Shown here in pieces: positions 33,454 through 45,700 of a DNA stretch of 64,000 nt. A program made the translations under genes and the position numbers. A model generated the notes under the pieces. It saw only the letters and a list, made by a program, of their open reading frames with translations, was not told the origin of the DNA and did not search any database. The stretch's first letter is position 1. Each line of letters opens with the position of its first letter. Origin of the DNA: Cylicocyclus nassatus (lineage: Eukaryota; Nematoda; Chromadorea; Rhabditida; Strongylidae); assembly GCA_958299035.1 (NCBI GenBank), contig CATQJL010000112.1, forward strand, positions 43,342,833-43,406,832, in the 5' to 3' direction.

Positions 33454-33650
33454 AAAAAAAGTGGAAATCAGAACAAAAAAGATAAAAAATGCGTAAAAAT
33501 TCTCAAAGAAATACATTTACAAGAGCTCAAAATACTTTTGAAGGATGTATGAGTTGATAAGAATGTAAAAGGTACCGATTGCCCTAGAAATCTTGCTTCT
33601 GAAGCCTTCCTGAACTCTCACACACTCAACAAAAGCGAATATCTTTACCA
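33454..33650. other. Spacer between LINE and hAT element
   Basis: Short A-rich spacer; nothing recognised. Confidence 0.4.
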
Positions 33651-33658
33651 GCTGTGAC

Positions 33659-35382
33659 CAGAGGTGCGATAGGTGGAGCCGGGCCCCCCAAAAGTGAAGG
33701 TGGTTCTAGTTACCACTGGCCGGCCAAAAGTGAAGGTGGTAGTGTCGGACACTCACCTCCCAAAAACGTTGACCGGGGGGGGGGGGGGGTAGGGGGAGGG
33801 AGGACTTCGGATAACTGAAGAACTCTCATCTAATGGCCCCTAGGGCCAACAACTGTGACCTAACGGCCCTCTTTAGGGCCACAAATACGATGACTACAGC
33901 GCATAAAAATAAAAATAAAGTAAACTGTTAGTCAAAAGGTCTATTTGTAAGTAAAACCCAGCTAGACTTTGTGTGTTTCATCAAGTACATTTTGTTATGA
34001 CGTACTGCAAAGAAAGTAGGTCGATCCAGGCAATAACCGCCGAGAACCAGGATTTCGAATAATAAAATAATGAAAAATCGTGAAAAATCATTTCACTGTT
34101 ACAAATCTGCTGGCTGAAGACCTCCGCAGTTGCGACTTCATAGGTTTTGAAGGGTAAGTGTTGTTCTACCAGACAGTGAAAAAATCAGATTGATTTGAGG
34201 AGTGGCCGCCGAGAACGAGAATTTTGAAAAACCTTAAAAATCTGCTCAATTTTAGGTTGTTTAATGACAACTGACATTTAAACTATCATAAATCCGGACT
34301 TTGAAGGTGTGTGATGTTGCGACTTCATAGGTTTTGTGAAGTGAGGTTTGCCTTATCAGAACATGTCTTAGCTGTACCGATCCATTAAAACGTCGCCGAG
34401 ATCCAGGCTCCTAAAGAAGCGGGTAAAAAACCGTTTTTCAGCTCATAACTTCTTCAGAATTGCATGAATCATGTTGCGACTTCATAGGTTGGATTCTCCT
34501 CATCAAGAGCTTTCAGATGATATATAATATGTGGGGGGTTCACGCCTTCCACGGCATATGCCCGGGGGTGGAGTACCTCTCTTCACTAATTCTCCACTGG
34601 CGGCCTCCCGCCAATACATTGAAATGGGCGGGGTGGAGAATTAGTGAAGAGAGGTACTCCACCCCCGGGCATATGCCGTGGAAGGCGTGAACCCCCCACA
34701 TATTATATATCATCTGAAAGCTCTTGATGAGGAGAATCCAACCTATGAAGTCGCAACATGATTCATGCAATTCTGAAGAAGTTATGAGCTGAAAAACGGT
34801 TTTTTACCCGCTTCTTTAGGAGCCTGGATCTCGGCGACGTTTCAATGGATCGGTACAGCTAAGACATGTTCTGATAAGGCAAACCTCACTTTACAAAACC
34901 TATGAAGTCGCAACATCACACACCTTCAAAGTCCGGATTTATGATAGTTTAAATGTCAGTTGTCATTAAACAACCTAAAATTGAGCAGATTTTTAAGGTT
35001 TTTCAAAATTCTCGTTCTCGGCGGCCACTCCTCAAATCAATCTGATTTTTTCACTGTCTGGTAGAACAACACTTACCCTTCAAAACCTATGAAGTCGCAA
35101 CTGCGGAGGTCTTCAGCCAGCAGATTTGTAACAGTGAAATGATTTTTCACGATTTTTTATTATTTTATCATTCGAAATTCTGGTTCTCGGCGGTTACTGC
35201 CTGGATCGACCTACTACATAGATATATGCTCTTAATACTTTCTTTTACATTCCTTTTGCTTATTTTCCTTCTTTTGAGCTTCAGCAAAAAAACTTTTTCA
35301 AGCCGAAAAGTGAAGGTGGTCACCCTGTACCAGCTCAAAAGTGAAGGTAGGCGGAGAATCGGCTCCGACTATCGCACCTCTG
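33659..35382. mobile_element. hAT-type element with 8-bp TSD and palindromic core
   Basis: Left end CAGAGGTGCGATAGGTGGAG and right-end inverse CAGAGGTGCGATAGTCGGAG. Exact 8-bp copies GCTGTGAC lie at 33651-33658 and 35383-35390. CAGAGGTG-type termini with 8-bp duplications are typical of hAT elements. Subterminal CAAAAGTGAAGGTGG blocks occur on both sides. The interior is dominated by a palindrome (34015-35215). No transposase. Confidence 0.85.
34015..35215. repeat. 1.2-kb palindrome, arms 583 bp
   Basis: Arms 34015-34597 and 34633-35215 pair with a constant coordinate sum of 69230, so there is no net insertion or deletion. The 35-base spacer is TGGCGGCCTCCCGCCAATAC... The same 76-codon frame appears on both strands as a result. 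The arm ends read AGTAGGTCGATCCAGG. It may be a foldback element nested in, or the core of, the hAT-type element. Confidence 0.9.
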
Positions 35383-35390
35383 GCTGTGAC

Positions 35391-36240
35391 CATCATAGAT
35401 TTCTGCATCTTTTGTTTTTCACGGATCCATACGATTTATCTGTACTTAGGAGATGCTCTGCTATATCAGTGCAAAATTTGGTGTCATTTTGTTGACTGTG
35501 GATTTTCTAATGATTTTATGTATGGTAGCAAAAAATGAGAAAAGGGGGGTCGTATCTGCGCCTCATCTAAATTTCTCCGGAGCCATCGAAGCTTGTTGGC
35601 TGCAATTTTGCTGTAATATGAGGCCATCATCCTACTTTCTCTCATAAAAATTTTAAGCCGTTTTATAACTTCTCTGGTAAGTTACAAAATTTTAAGCTCA
35701 AAAACCCCAGTTTTTGCTTTTTAGGATCGCATCTAAATTTTTTCGAGCTCACTGCTCCTCAAGGGCTGAAACTTTTTCTGTGGATAGTCTGTGCATCATG
35801 CTACAAAATCTGTGCTTTCTAGCCTCTCGGTCTTTTCCTGGCCTTAGTTACGAGTTTTCAAACTACTGTGCTCATGCACGTTTTTGACGTCGTTCTGGAC
35901 GGCGCTAAAGCGGTTTTTTTCCACGGGAAAAAGTGTGGAAGAGGTAGGAAGTAGGCTTCCTAATCCAAAACATATGTTCAAGAATGTCATTTTTTTCTTC
36001 GTGCAAAAATTTGTGTCGCATACGGGAATCGAATTTGCTGGTCTGAAAGTATGCCTGAAAGTTCAAAAAAAACTTGCACAATCTCAAACATTATTGAGGG
36101 TGCGTATGTGTGCTACAGATGCTGGGCGCACGGGGGGGGGGGGGGGCGGAAGGGGGGCGGGGGCGGAGGGAAGGCGGGGGGTCGCACTGGGTACCTCTAA
36201 GGGCGGGGGTCGCAAATGAGGGTCCCGGATCGCATCATAT
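35391..36240. repeat. Dispersed repeat R, copy 2, and G-rich block
   Basis: 35450-36040 matches 15865-16430 (shared blocks listed there). It is followed at about 36130-36235 by a G-run and GGTACCTCTAAGGGCGGGGG...AAATGAGGGTCCCGGATCGC, which matches 24530-24590. Not coding. Confidence 0.6.
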
Positions 36241-37560
36241 TACGGCCTCTCTCTAACAAGAGAGAGGCCGAGATTGTAAGATTTTCTTCAACAGCATCAA
36301 ACGACGAGACCACACTGACTATTTTAACTATTCAAAAGTACGCTTTTCTCAGAAAAAACTTGCATAACTTCCCTCAGAAAATCGTAACGCAGACAGAGAG
36401 GTTCACATTTGGAATCGGCGTTTTGACAGAATCGAGAGAAGCCTATGGTACACATTGCATTTCACTTAGTAGAGGTCACCAAGTAACCTTTCCTTGTAAG
36501 TAATGTAGTGAATACGAGAGCAAAGGTCAAAATTTCTGAAGTCTGTATGCAAATCCTTTTTTCTTCTGCTTCTAGAGCACTAGAAGGCACAAGGCATCAT
36601 CATATGTATCACCTTTGGCATGTTTGCGGTAAGACACACTTAGGCTCAACACGGACATCTGATGCCTATCACTTGAGTCATATTTTCTTGAGTCAAAATA
36701 TTACGCACATCACCTCAGATCGACTGATATAGTATTATCTACATCTAAATCGATGCGTGGTATTTGATTTATGGCCGGTGGAGATGCGTTGGTTCACACC
36801 TGCACACAATGCTCAGAAAGAGAATTTAGGAAGAAACTATTGATAATAGTTGACTTAAATAGAAAATTTCTGTGTTGACTACTAGTACTGGTGATTTTGT
36901 TTCACGCTAGATCTGATTTTTTAGAGATGCGATTCAATGAGTGAAGATGGAAAAACATTTTTCTTCAATCCGTGTATTGTATAATAGAAAATATACATGG
37001 AGCGGAGATTAGCCTCTTGGTTTGATTCTTTCTTCTTGATGAGTATGAATTTTGCAACGTGCGAGAGTGTGCATATGAACCTATTTCAAATCACTTCTTC
37101 TATACGGTGGAACAATTTCTGACCATACCATCGCAAAAATCTTGTTAAAATCAATATTCAAGAAGTTTAAGTTACAACTTTTTATTCCGAAGCTTATGAA
37201 GTCCCAGATTTTGATTCATCATAATATTTTTATTCTCTCTATTACCTTTCTTGTCTGACATCTCAGAAGAATTGAACAGTGGCAACAAATGATTACCATA
37301 GGTTCTGCTCTTAGCTAAAAAACAACTTTTTCATCTGCCGTCTGGCTCAGCGACAGGTGTTCGTCGTGTCGGAAAAGAACTATAGATGAGGCTCTTTGAT
37401 AGGTAGAGTTCTTCGGGGAAGGCAGCAAAAATTAGGTAAGACCACACATGAGAGACTGATGTTTTTATTTGAATTTGTGTAATAGAATGTTTCTGATTTG
37501 CCTAGAGTGCTTTCGAATTTTCATTTTATCGTACTAAATCACTAGTCGTCGCAATAGTTA
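36241..37560. other. Mostly unassigned; coding-like block 36340-36500
   Basis: The block ending GGTCACCAAGTAACCTTTCC at 36472-36498 shares 27 identical bases, plus diverged upstream similarity (TTTGGAATC.GC), with 60940-61018. Translated GHQVTFPCK is common to both. A duplicated exon or a small repeat is possible. Nothing else recognised. Confidence 0.35.
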
Positions 37561-37561
37561 T

Positions 37562-38058
37562 GGCGGTCACACTTGAAGGGTAGCTTTGAATATTTCTCTA
37601 GAACCCAGGTCACATGTTAGTAGTTGTACTTTACTTATATGGTGCGCTATTGCTGGATCTTGTTCAACTCTGATGGAGAAGTTTCAAGCGCGAGGTGATC
37701 CTGTAGTACATAAACTCATGTAGCTTCCCCGGCAGATCACATTTTAGGAGAATAATGGGTCTGGAAACACAATGAAATTAATTCAGAAAATATGAACTCA
37801 TGCCATGTACGGTCACACTCAGAGGATAGATACAAAAATTTTTAAAAACCCTGGTCACACATCAGTAGCTTTACTTTACTTAAACGGTGCCCTGGATGTT
37901 GCTGAATTCTGAAAGGGATTTCAAACACGAGGTGATCCTGTAGTTCATAAACTTATGTAGCTTCTCCTGCTCATAATGATTTATTCCATCTCCAGATGAA
38001 AAGGAGAATAATGGGTCCGAAAACACAATGAAATTACGTCAATACAGAAACTCGTGCC
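37562..38058. repeat. Two-copy direct repeat, about 248 bp
   Basis: The unit from GGTCACACT through GAGGTGATCCTGTAGT, CATAAACT.ATGTAGCTTC and AGGAGAATAATGGGTC occurs at about 37565 and 37811 with moderate divergence. An old tandem duplication; function unknown. Confidence 0.7.
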
Positions 38059-40578
38059 TATTAAACCAGCGGAAATGCGATTCCCAGTTCGAGCGAGAAT
38101 CGTAGCTGTTCAACGGATTTTTTGACGATGTTACCACCATAGGTGATGATTTATTAGGAAGACGTCGTAGTCATAATGGTGTGAACGACATCTGATTGCC
38201 CTCTAAAACATTGTTTTTTTGTCGACGGCAGATTCTTTGGAGCAGCGATAGGTGTCGTCGTGATTTACGATTGCGGCACGGAACGAGCGTTTTTTCCGCG
38301 AACGATTCTCTTATTATGGTCATTGTTATTGTTTTTGTTATGGGAAAACTGAAATGACCTTTAGATGCAGATCTCGGCTATAAAGTCATGGCTCCATAGC
38401 TACAAATTCTGCACTGCTTTGTCTTTCGCACTTCATCGTAAGCGAGCTCTCTGGATCGCGCAAGTAATCTTTTCTGCCGCTGCCTCCCAATATAAGTCTG
38501 ATCACAACGCACGTTTTTGGTTTTTAAAAGTTTAATTAGAGATAATTGTGAGAGTAAAACTTCCCTTTGCTTTCGCAAAAACAAATATTGCAGTACCTAT
38601 TATACCAAAACCAAACTAATTTCGCATAACTTGAAACCCCTTTCGTTTCTCAGATCTACTAGTCTTTCAGATTTAAAGTGTCCAGAGCAGAGATACCACT
38701 TTGAAGCTTTTCAACACTTTATTCAAACGTATAAAGAATCATGCAGCTTATTGATTACTTCAATGTAAACAATACTAGTTATTAACTTGCCACAGAGATG
38801 GACTAATGCTTTGCAGTACTGGAAATGTCTAGCACAGTACTGGTATGAGTAAAAGTCAGCCAATCTCACTCCAGTAATGAGAATTAACCTTATCGTCCGC
38901 AATGCTGACTTCCGACCATTTTTTGTTTTAGTTTTGCTTCCCATTGCTCAGATATTCATAATGCATGCAGTTCCTTAGACAAGATTTACATATGTAATAT
39001 TCCAGCCGGAACATAATCATCTGTTAGAGTTAATTTGCTTTCTTAGTACTGTATTGATCGAATATATTCCAAATCTTGCAATGGATAGTTCTCTGCTATT
39101 GCTAAGCGGCTCAAGGAATCTATTATATTATACTTTATCGCGGCGATATGTCATAATTTCATAAAAGAAAAAGGCTAATTAGGATAAAAGCACATATTTT
39201 TGTGATTCGCCTGAATTCGGTTACAAGCTAAACATCTAATTGCACTTCAATGACACAAAAAAATTATCCCCAAATCACTGAGCAGATAGTCGCTTTTCCC
39301 CATAACTATCTGTGGCTGGGAGAGATTTGCTTCCTAATGTTGCTGTAAATAGGATAGTTCCGGTTTTTTAGAAACAAGGTAGTTCCTACGATCGCTATGG
39401 CAATACTTTTTATCAGACAATTGCTTATCAACCCCAGATAAATTGAATATCCGAAAGTGAGTTGTAAATTGAATTTTCTGCACTTTAGTCAAATGTGATT
39501 TCTGAAGTTTACACAAACTTGGATCGCTCTTACAAATGCAACGTTTTGTTTGAAGTGTTGTTACTTGCTCCTCAAACACGCAAATCTTGGACAAACGTAC
39601 AAAGTTCGCTTGAAATTTGTGGAAATCTCAGAAAACCTTCGAACACTAATATAATCGGTTGAATTTTCAACTTCAGGCATTCACTAGGAAGGTATCCAAT
39701 TGGCTGTTTCATCAGAACAGTCATACACAAAATCTTTACCGGATTTGCCTAGATTTGCATTCCGTGAAAACACTGTCCTGGTATGTTCTTTACTAGAAAA
39801 CTCGCCAAATTCTCCGTCCATTCTTCTACCGTAGAAAACTATGGGATGTCAATCCGAGTCAAGATAAATAACGATGCGTCAGATCAAAAACGTAGATTCT
39901 AGCGGCGCGAATGATTTGAGGCGACACTACTGCTCGAACATTTCTTCTTACCAAATGCAACGTTCGGAACTTAAATGGATGAAAGCGGTGGGGTCAAAGG
40001 AAGCATCAGCTGGCAGCTGATGCGTATCTGAGCAGCGATAATGGGCGGCTTGCTCATAACACTAGACACTGTTATGTGAACGCAGCACACTCGGGAAGTG
40101 GGGAAGTCCCATGGGGAATGTGGAAAAAATTTGTCACAAAGTCCTTCCCTAATTTTCGATGTTAATCTAGTGTTTTTGCGTGGAATACTTGTAATTTGTC
40201 ATAAGGCAAGAAACTTGAGAATGTACATTCAGTAACCAATTATACGCGCAGATGGTGTCTCCACCGCAGGGGCATTACATCAAATGTGAAATTTGCTAGA
40301 TTATAACCCTGCGCTATCTCTCAGGTTAGTGATGCTTCTTTTGCGATTAACGCCCTTCCATTCTTCACCGTAGTCGTGTCCATAAAGACATTTGTCACGA
40401 CGAACAAGCTCGTGGCACTTTTATGACCCGCTCATTGTTCGCAGCACGTCAAAAGGTGCCGCCTTTCGTCGTAAATCCACCTCACTGAGCACCGCGACAT
40501 TGTACGAGACCACATTGCCGCTCCTACCTGCTCGCGAACAACGCCGAATGAATGACTGATCAGTCAGCAAATCCTGCA
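38059..40578. other. Unassigned; relic repeat at 39900-40125
   Basis: No gene supported. The segment at about 39920-40125 (ACACTACTGCT, CTTACCAAATGCA, AAAGGAAGCATCAGCTGGC, CGGGAAGTGGGGAAGTCCC) matches the inverse of 53270-53480, so it is a dispersed repeat. Confidence 0.4.
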
Positions 40579-40899
40579 CTAATCCTCTTTTGGAGATGCG
40601 TTAACGAACACCAAATGAAAGTCGCCGTTAACGAAGTAGTTTAGACCAAGATAATTTTTAATATCTAGCAAAGAAATTCTCCCTTCTGTATGACTTTGTT
40701 TCCGAGGGGATTTGCTGACATTAGCAGCAGTCTTCTTTGAATTCACTGAAATTTTCGTTGAGAAAAATGCATCCGATGGAATAGAATCTGAGTACTGTCT
40801 AACATGATTACTGAGTATCATATATTGTTTGTAATTTTTTAAACATGAAATAAAATTTCTCATTTGTCTTCCCCCACCAGCTGCGGCATTCCATTTCAT
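40579..40899 (-). CDS. Unrecognised minus-strand ORF, 106 aa
   Basis: An open minus-strand frame from ATG at 40899 to a stop at 40579. It has a glycine-rich start (AAAGGGR), a basic and serine-rich middle (KISVNSKKTAANVSKSPRKQ) and a hydrophobic end (GLNYFVNGDFHLVFVNAS). Composition and codon use look more protein-like than most frames around it. No domain is recognised, and no splice partners or conserved neighbour were found. It could be a single exon of a larger gene or a chance frame. Confidence 0.3.
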   Translation of the reverse strand: MKWNAAAGGGRQMRNFISCLKNYKQYMILSNHVRQYSDSIPSDAFFSTKISVNSKKTAANVSKSPRKQSHTEGRISLLDIKNYLGLNYFVNGDFHLVFVNASPKED

Positions 40900-41290
40900 G
40901 GTAGAATAATGCTTGTTCCACGACTAGCGCTAAATGCGATCTGAATGAAAATGTGTGAGAAAAATTCTAGTCGTCTCATTAAATACAAAAACTATGGAGC
41001 AGGTTAACAAAGGAGACAAAATTTTTGGAAAGTACTATTAGTATAAGGGCCACTTGGAGTGAGATGAATACTGCAAAGCGTAAAATCTAATTTTACTCCC
41101 AAATTTGGCATTGCATTTGCAAAACGCGTCTTCGAAAAAATGTGAGTGCCAAACAAAATGCGAAAATGAAGGATGATGAGAGAAGTCCTACCTACAACTT
41201 TCAAAAAAAGCTTCCCGCGGATAGCGATAACAAATTCAAGATCAGCATTGGTCGCTGCGTTGACAGCATACGCTTCAATTTAGACTTCGT
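40900..41290. other. Unassigned
   Basis: Nothing recognised between the minus-strand frame and the small inverted-repeat element. Confidence 0.4.
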
Positions 41291-41497
41291 CCATACATTA
41301 CCTGTGTTAGCAGTGTTGTGAGTTACTAGTGTTACTTGTGTTATTCGTTTTACTCATCGATTAGTGATATTGCGTTCTAAAATGAGACTGTATGGTGTTC
41401 ATTTCACTACTCAACAGCAATGAAACGACAACACTAGTAAGGCTAGTAACACGAGTAACTAACACTGGTAACACGGGTAACACGGGATAATGTATGG
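41291..41497. mobile_element. Short inverted-repeat element, 207 bp
   Basis: Left end CCATACATTACCTGTGTTA, right end inverse CCATACATTATCCCGTGTTA. The arms share CAGTGTT and TTACTAGTGTTAC and contain repeated GTAACACGAGTAAC-type words. No clear target duplication was seen. Non-coding, MITE-like. Confidence 0.6.
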
Positions 41498-42730
41498 TCA
41501 AAGCCTTTAAGAGCAACTTTGATGAATGTACTTCTCTTGTTACTGTGGTTCACATTTAACAAGGATGGGTTTGAATGACATGAAGGCGTCGAAGTAGGGC
41601 TGTGATTAGAACAATAAATATGTTCAATATTTGTCAAGGAAACGTTTCAATTCAAGCGGCCATTGATAAATTATGCAGTGAGGACCACAAAGTAGTTGTT
41701 GTGTACGATACAGGCTCTCAGATCACTGATTTTGGGAAGAATTCCTACTGCTGATAACTACTTTCTTAACGCTCAGATTACTGATTTTGGAAATTTCTTA
41801 ATGCACTTGTAGTGAGTTACAATAGCAAATTTTGCTCGTTCTCTATCGAAGGCGAGCAGCAGCTATGCGAGCGCTATGTGCGAGCTACCGTATGCAAAGG
41901 CGGAGCATGTTCGCGCAGCGGGCCGCCGCTATTACATACCACCCGTGGCGGACAAGCAATCCAGTCGTCGCGCCTCATCGACCCCTCAGCTACTGCTCAT
42001 TACCGTTCTGTTCACAAGTATTACATCCTCTAGATTTTGAATTGCTTTAATTTTCGTCGGTTTCATCTATTTGTCGAAATTTCGTTTTAATCTGGTCTTC
42101 TATGCTCAAATGATGTGGAATTTCAATTTCTACTTCTTGCCATTACTTTTCAAGTTCCATTTCAACTTTTAAATTTCAAAGACCCCAAATGCTGAGCCCC
42201 CTGCGATCCTAAGGGATTTTTCAGATCAAAAATCTTCAAATTTTCACACACTCTCAATTCAAACATTTTTGCTGGGTCTTTTCAAGAGCAGTACTGTCTG
42301 TCCTAATCCCGATGATAATCTACCTTTCTGTCTGATACGTACTTTCAAAGCTTCTTACAAGAATCTAAACAGTACACACTCGCACCGAATTATGTTTTAA
42401 GAAATCGCTCTTGATAGGGACTGAACATTTCACCATGCATTTGTTATTAATTTTGATTGATTCAAAACTAAATTATTTATATCTAATTTCTAATTGAGAA
42501 AATGCACGGGAATCCCACAGTTTGGTAAAGTTTTTGGTGCTAATCTTCACAAATTTTTCCTGAGTACCCCGAAACTTTCTTTCAACATTCCGCTGTTCAT
42601 ATTCAACTTCCTAACTTATTTAGGTTCCTTTAATCCAGATTTAGCCTCTTTTTCGACATGTGCATTGCCTAAATTCTTATTCAGAGCATTGTCAGTGACA
42701 GCCTTTTCAGTTCCTTCAAACGAAAACTCC
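41498..42730. other. Upstream of F-box gene; possible exon at 41812-42033
   Basis: All frames at 41812-42033 are relatively open; one gives EGEQQLCERYVRATVCKGGA. It is not connected to the gene downstream. TTTTCAG at about 42705-42711, 20 bases before the F-box gene ATG, could be a trans-splice acceptor. Confidence 0.35.
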
Positions 42731-45700
42731 ATGACCAAGTTAAATTCGAGCGATGACTGTTACGATCCCTGCCAACCATCTTCCTCACAGCAAAAGGTAA
42801 GCGTTACGCAATTTCCCCGTGTGATCAGCCAACTGGCAAAAGTGTCTGATCGCCAGCAGCAAGTTTATTCGGCCCAAAACTCGATGTGAAGCCCCGACAT
42901 CGATTACGCAATGCGAATCTCATTCGTAATTTCTTACAAATAAGCGCAACATCAAGCGAAAAGGAACACATTTGCAGGGCGATGTTTTTCCCTGGACAGC
43001 GCTCCCGAAAGAGTTACAAATTCAAGTGCTGGGAAACCTACAGCGAAGAGATCTCAGTGCTTGCAAAACGCTGAGCAAGCACTTTTGCGAGATGATCGAG
43101 AACAATGAGAAGTCGATGAGGAGAAGGCACCTGGATTTTGTCAGGATAGAAAGGGTAAGGAGTTCGGTCGAAGAGTTCCAAAAGCCACAATAACTGTGAT
43201 TTTTGCAGATAGGCCAAGGGCGAGTTCAATTGTCGATGAAATGCGATGAGGAAGGCAAGAAAATGAAGTGGATCGCTTGTCAGAAGAGGAGAAGAAGGGA
43301 TCCGCTTGAGCTATCGATCCAAATCAAGGTAATCGCCTAAATTTGTGATCATATGCTTGAAGAGAAATTTTGAGTATTGCGAAAATCTTCTCCACGATTC
43401 TTGATTAGTTATTAGTCTGCAAATTTTGAGCGCCACCCAGAATACATTCGAGTCCTTTTCCGTAAAAGGGTTGTTTAGTCTCGTATCTGATCAAAAAAGC
43501 TGTAAGCGCATCTTACTATCGAGAATTCACATTCACAATTCGCTCTACCAGTTTCATAAATGGCATTTGTAAATGCATAGTTGTAGCACTGAACTGAGGA
43601 AGCATTCTTATTGCAAGCTTTCCTGAGATAAGCTGAGATTCTTTTATCTGCCACTTTTTGTTCTCTTGAATCTGTGAGTAAATGTAATTGAATCGATTAT
43701 TCTTCTCTAAGTAACAAAACTTGTACTTTACCCAATCGCAAATTCATCCGGCAAATTTCACAATACTGATTATGCAAAATTTTAACACCTGCAAATTTTG
43801 CCAAATCAATAAAGTGCGCTAGTTTCAGAAAGCCTTTGTTGACTTCTACCGTATCGCTGCAACTGGTGCTCGTGTAGATGTACCCAACTTTATGGAACAG
43901 CAAACACAACCCGCGGAACGTGGTTCTTCAACCGAATTGCCTACGATTTTAGTGGATCGCCTAAGAGAAGTTTTCAGAGGGAGCGAAGTGGATCGACTTC
44001 GACTAAATGAGGTTGGTACATAACCGGAGCTGTACCCATTTCCATCCTTAATTAGATCATGAAATCTCCTACTGATACTTACCTCGAAACGTAAATTTTT
44101 TCTAGTACTTTTTTGCTCTGGATCGCTTTTCACCGACCTTTGCTCCGCAGAAACTCATTCGCAGCATATGTCTTTATCCGAATTAACAACAGGGATAAGT
44201 TAGAGTAGCAGTAGCAGTCATTTGTTATCGATAAATATTGGTCGTTCCGAAAGTTCTGTACGATTTGCAGATTTTCTGATTAAAAATTGATAACCATTTT
44301 CAAAATCAAATTTTCGCACAAATCAAATTTCGTTGGATTAGAAATGCTTCTGTCTACATAAGTACAGTATGCCATGTAAAGAATGCAAGCGAGAGAGAAG
44401 AGAATTTGAAGAATTCTGCAAGGTCTCCTTCAAAACCGAGCCATGCCACCGAGCCTAACTATGTTAGCCCATTAGACCTTGACCCATTATAAAGTAATAC
44501 ATATCCAATTCTACGATAGTGCGGGAATTCTCTTCACAGAAACTTTTTGTTAAGCACGACTACATTTTGGTAATTTGGCTTCGGGGCTTGGACTTTCATC
44601 ACTGAGAAGTTATTTCGTCAAGCATTAGTGAGCACTAAAAAGAGCAAGAAAATTGCTTTCAGATGTTGTTCATAATTCTGCAACAAGTGCAAAACTCTAC
44701 GTTTCTAGCTGCAAAAGCGAGGCAACTAAAAATCGGACAGAACTTTTGAAACAACCTAGTATTTTCTAGCAGACTTAATTTTCTGTTTGTTCACCTAATG
44801 ATTCTGCCGAAGGAGGGGGGGGGGCGTATCGTTACGTGTGGGCTGCCAATTGAAAACGTCGCGCACGACAGGCTGCCAGTGACCGCACTCGGGCATTTCA
44901 GCCAGCATGATCCACAGCACATAGTTTTTCAGCTTCTCATCCTTTGTTGAAGTTCACAGACTATTCTCATATTAGTTTATAATTATTTGGAGTTCTGTCA
45001 CAAAAGTTGTAAAATGAGCTCTTTAAAAGGCAAAAAGACACAAGTTGAAGAAGGTAAAAGACTAACAATATAGAGGAAGCATTGGTAATTTAGTGTTATA
45101 AATCTGACAAGTTTTCTGCACTGCTGCTCCCCGCGCGCCGTTACTGTAACGCCGCGTTGCGACGTTTTCCATTTGGCAGCCCGCACGTGACGAGCGGCCA
45201 CCTGCCGAAGGGACCTTGAGAAGGACCTTTTGCAGAATCACTTCTTCAGTAATCTACTCCATTGCTATCAATGGAGGTACCGCATTATTTCATTCTTTTT
45301 CATAAATTTGGACATCGAGATTTTCTGCAAACGTACACTTTTTTCGTTTACACTATCTACAAATTTACCCTCTTTTCCTTATGTCGATTTACTCATGTAA
45401 TCGCAGCTGTTGGCATTACTTAAATAATAATAAGAAAGCGACTTCAGAGAGGGTCGAACGCTAGGTTTTTTTTGAGAATATAATCTTTGTTAACATTCGT
45501 TCATCTGTTTAAAATAATTATGACTTAATGGAACTTCAACTTCATTATACTTGTTTTGAGCACACCCATTTTCTAACTGGTGTAAAGTTTTAGTCTAATT
45601 CATTTTTCTGTACTTTCTTTCACCCACTCATTCTCGTTTCAGATGGAACTGTCTGACGAGGCTCTGCACCAAATTGGATCGTGTTTGCGCAGCACAAATT

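Noticed and set aside
34460..34770. Identical 76-codon frames on opposite strands
   Set aside because: They are mirror images created by the 1.2-kb palindrome and have no domain.
41291..41497. CRISPR-like array from repeated GTAACACG words
   Set aside because: The words are short, irregular and lie in a two-armed inverted repeat; there are no regular spacers, and the genome is eukaryotic.
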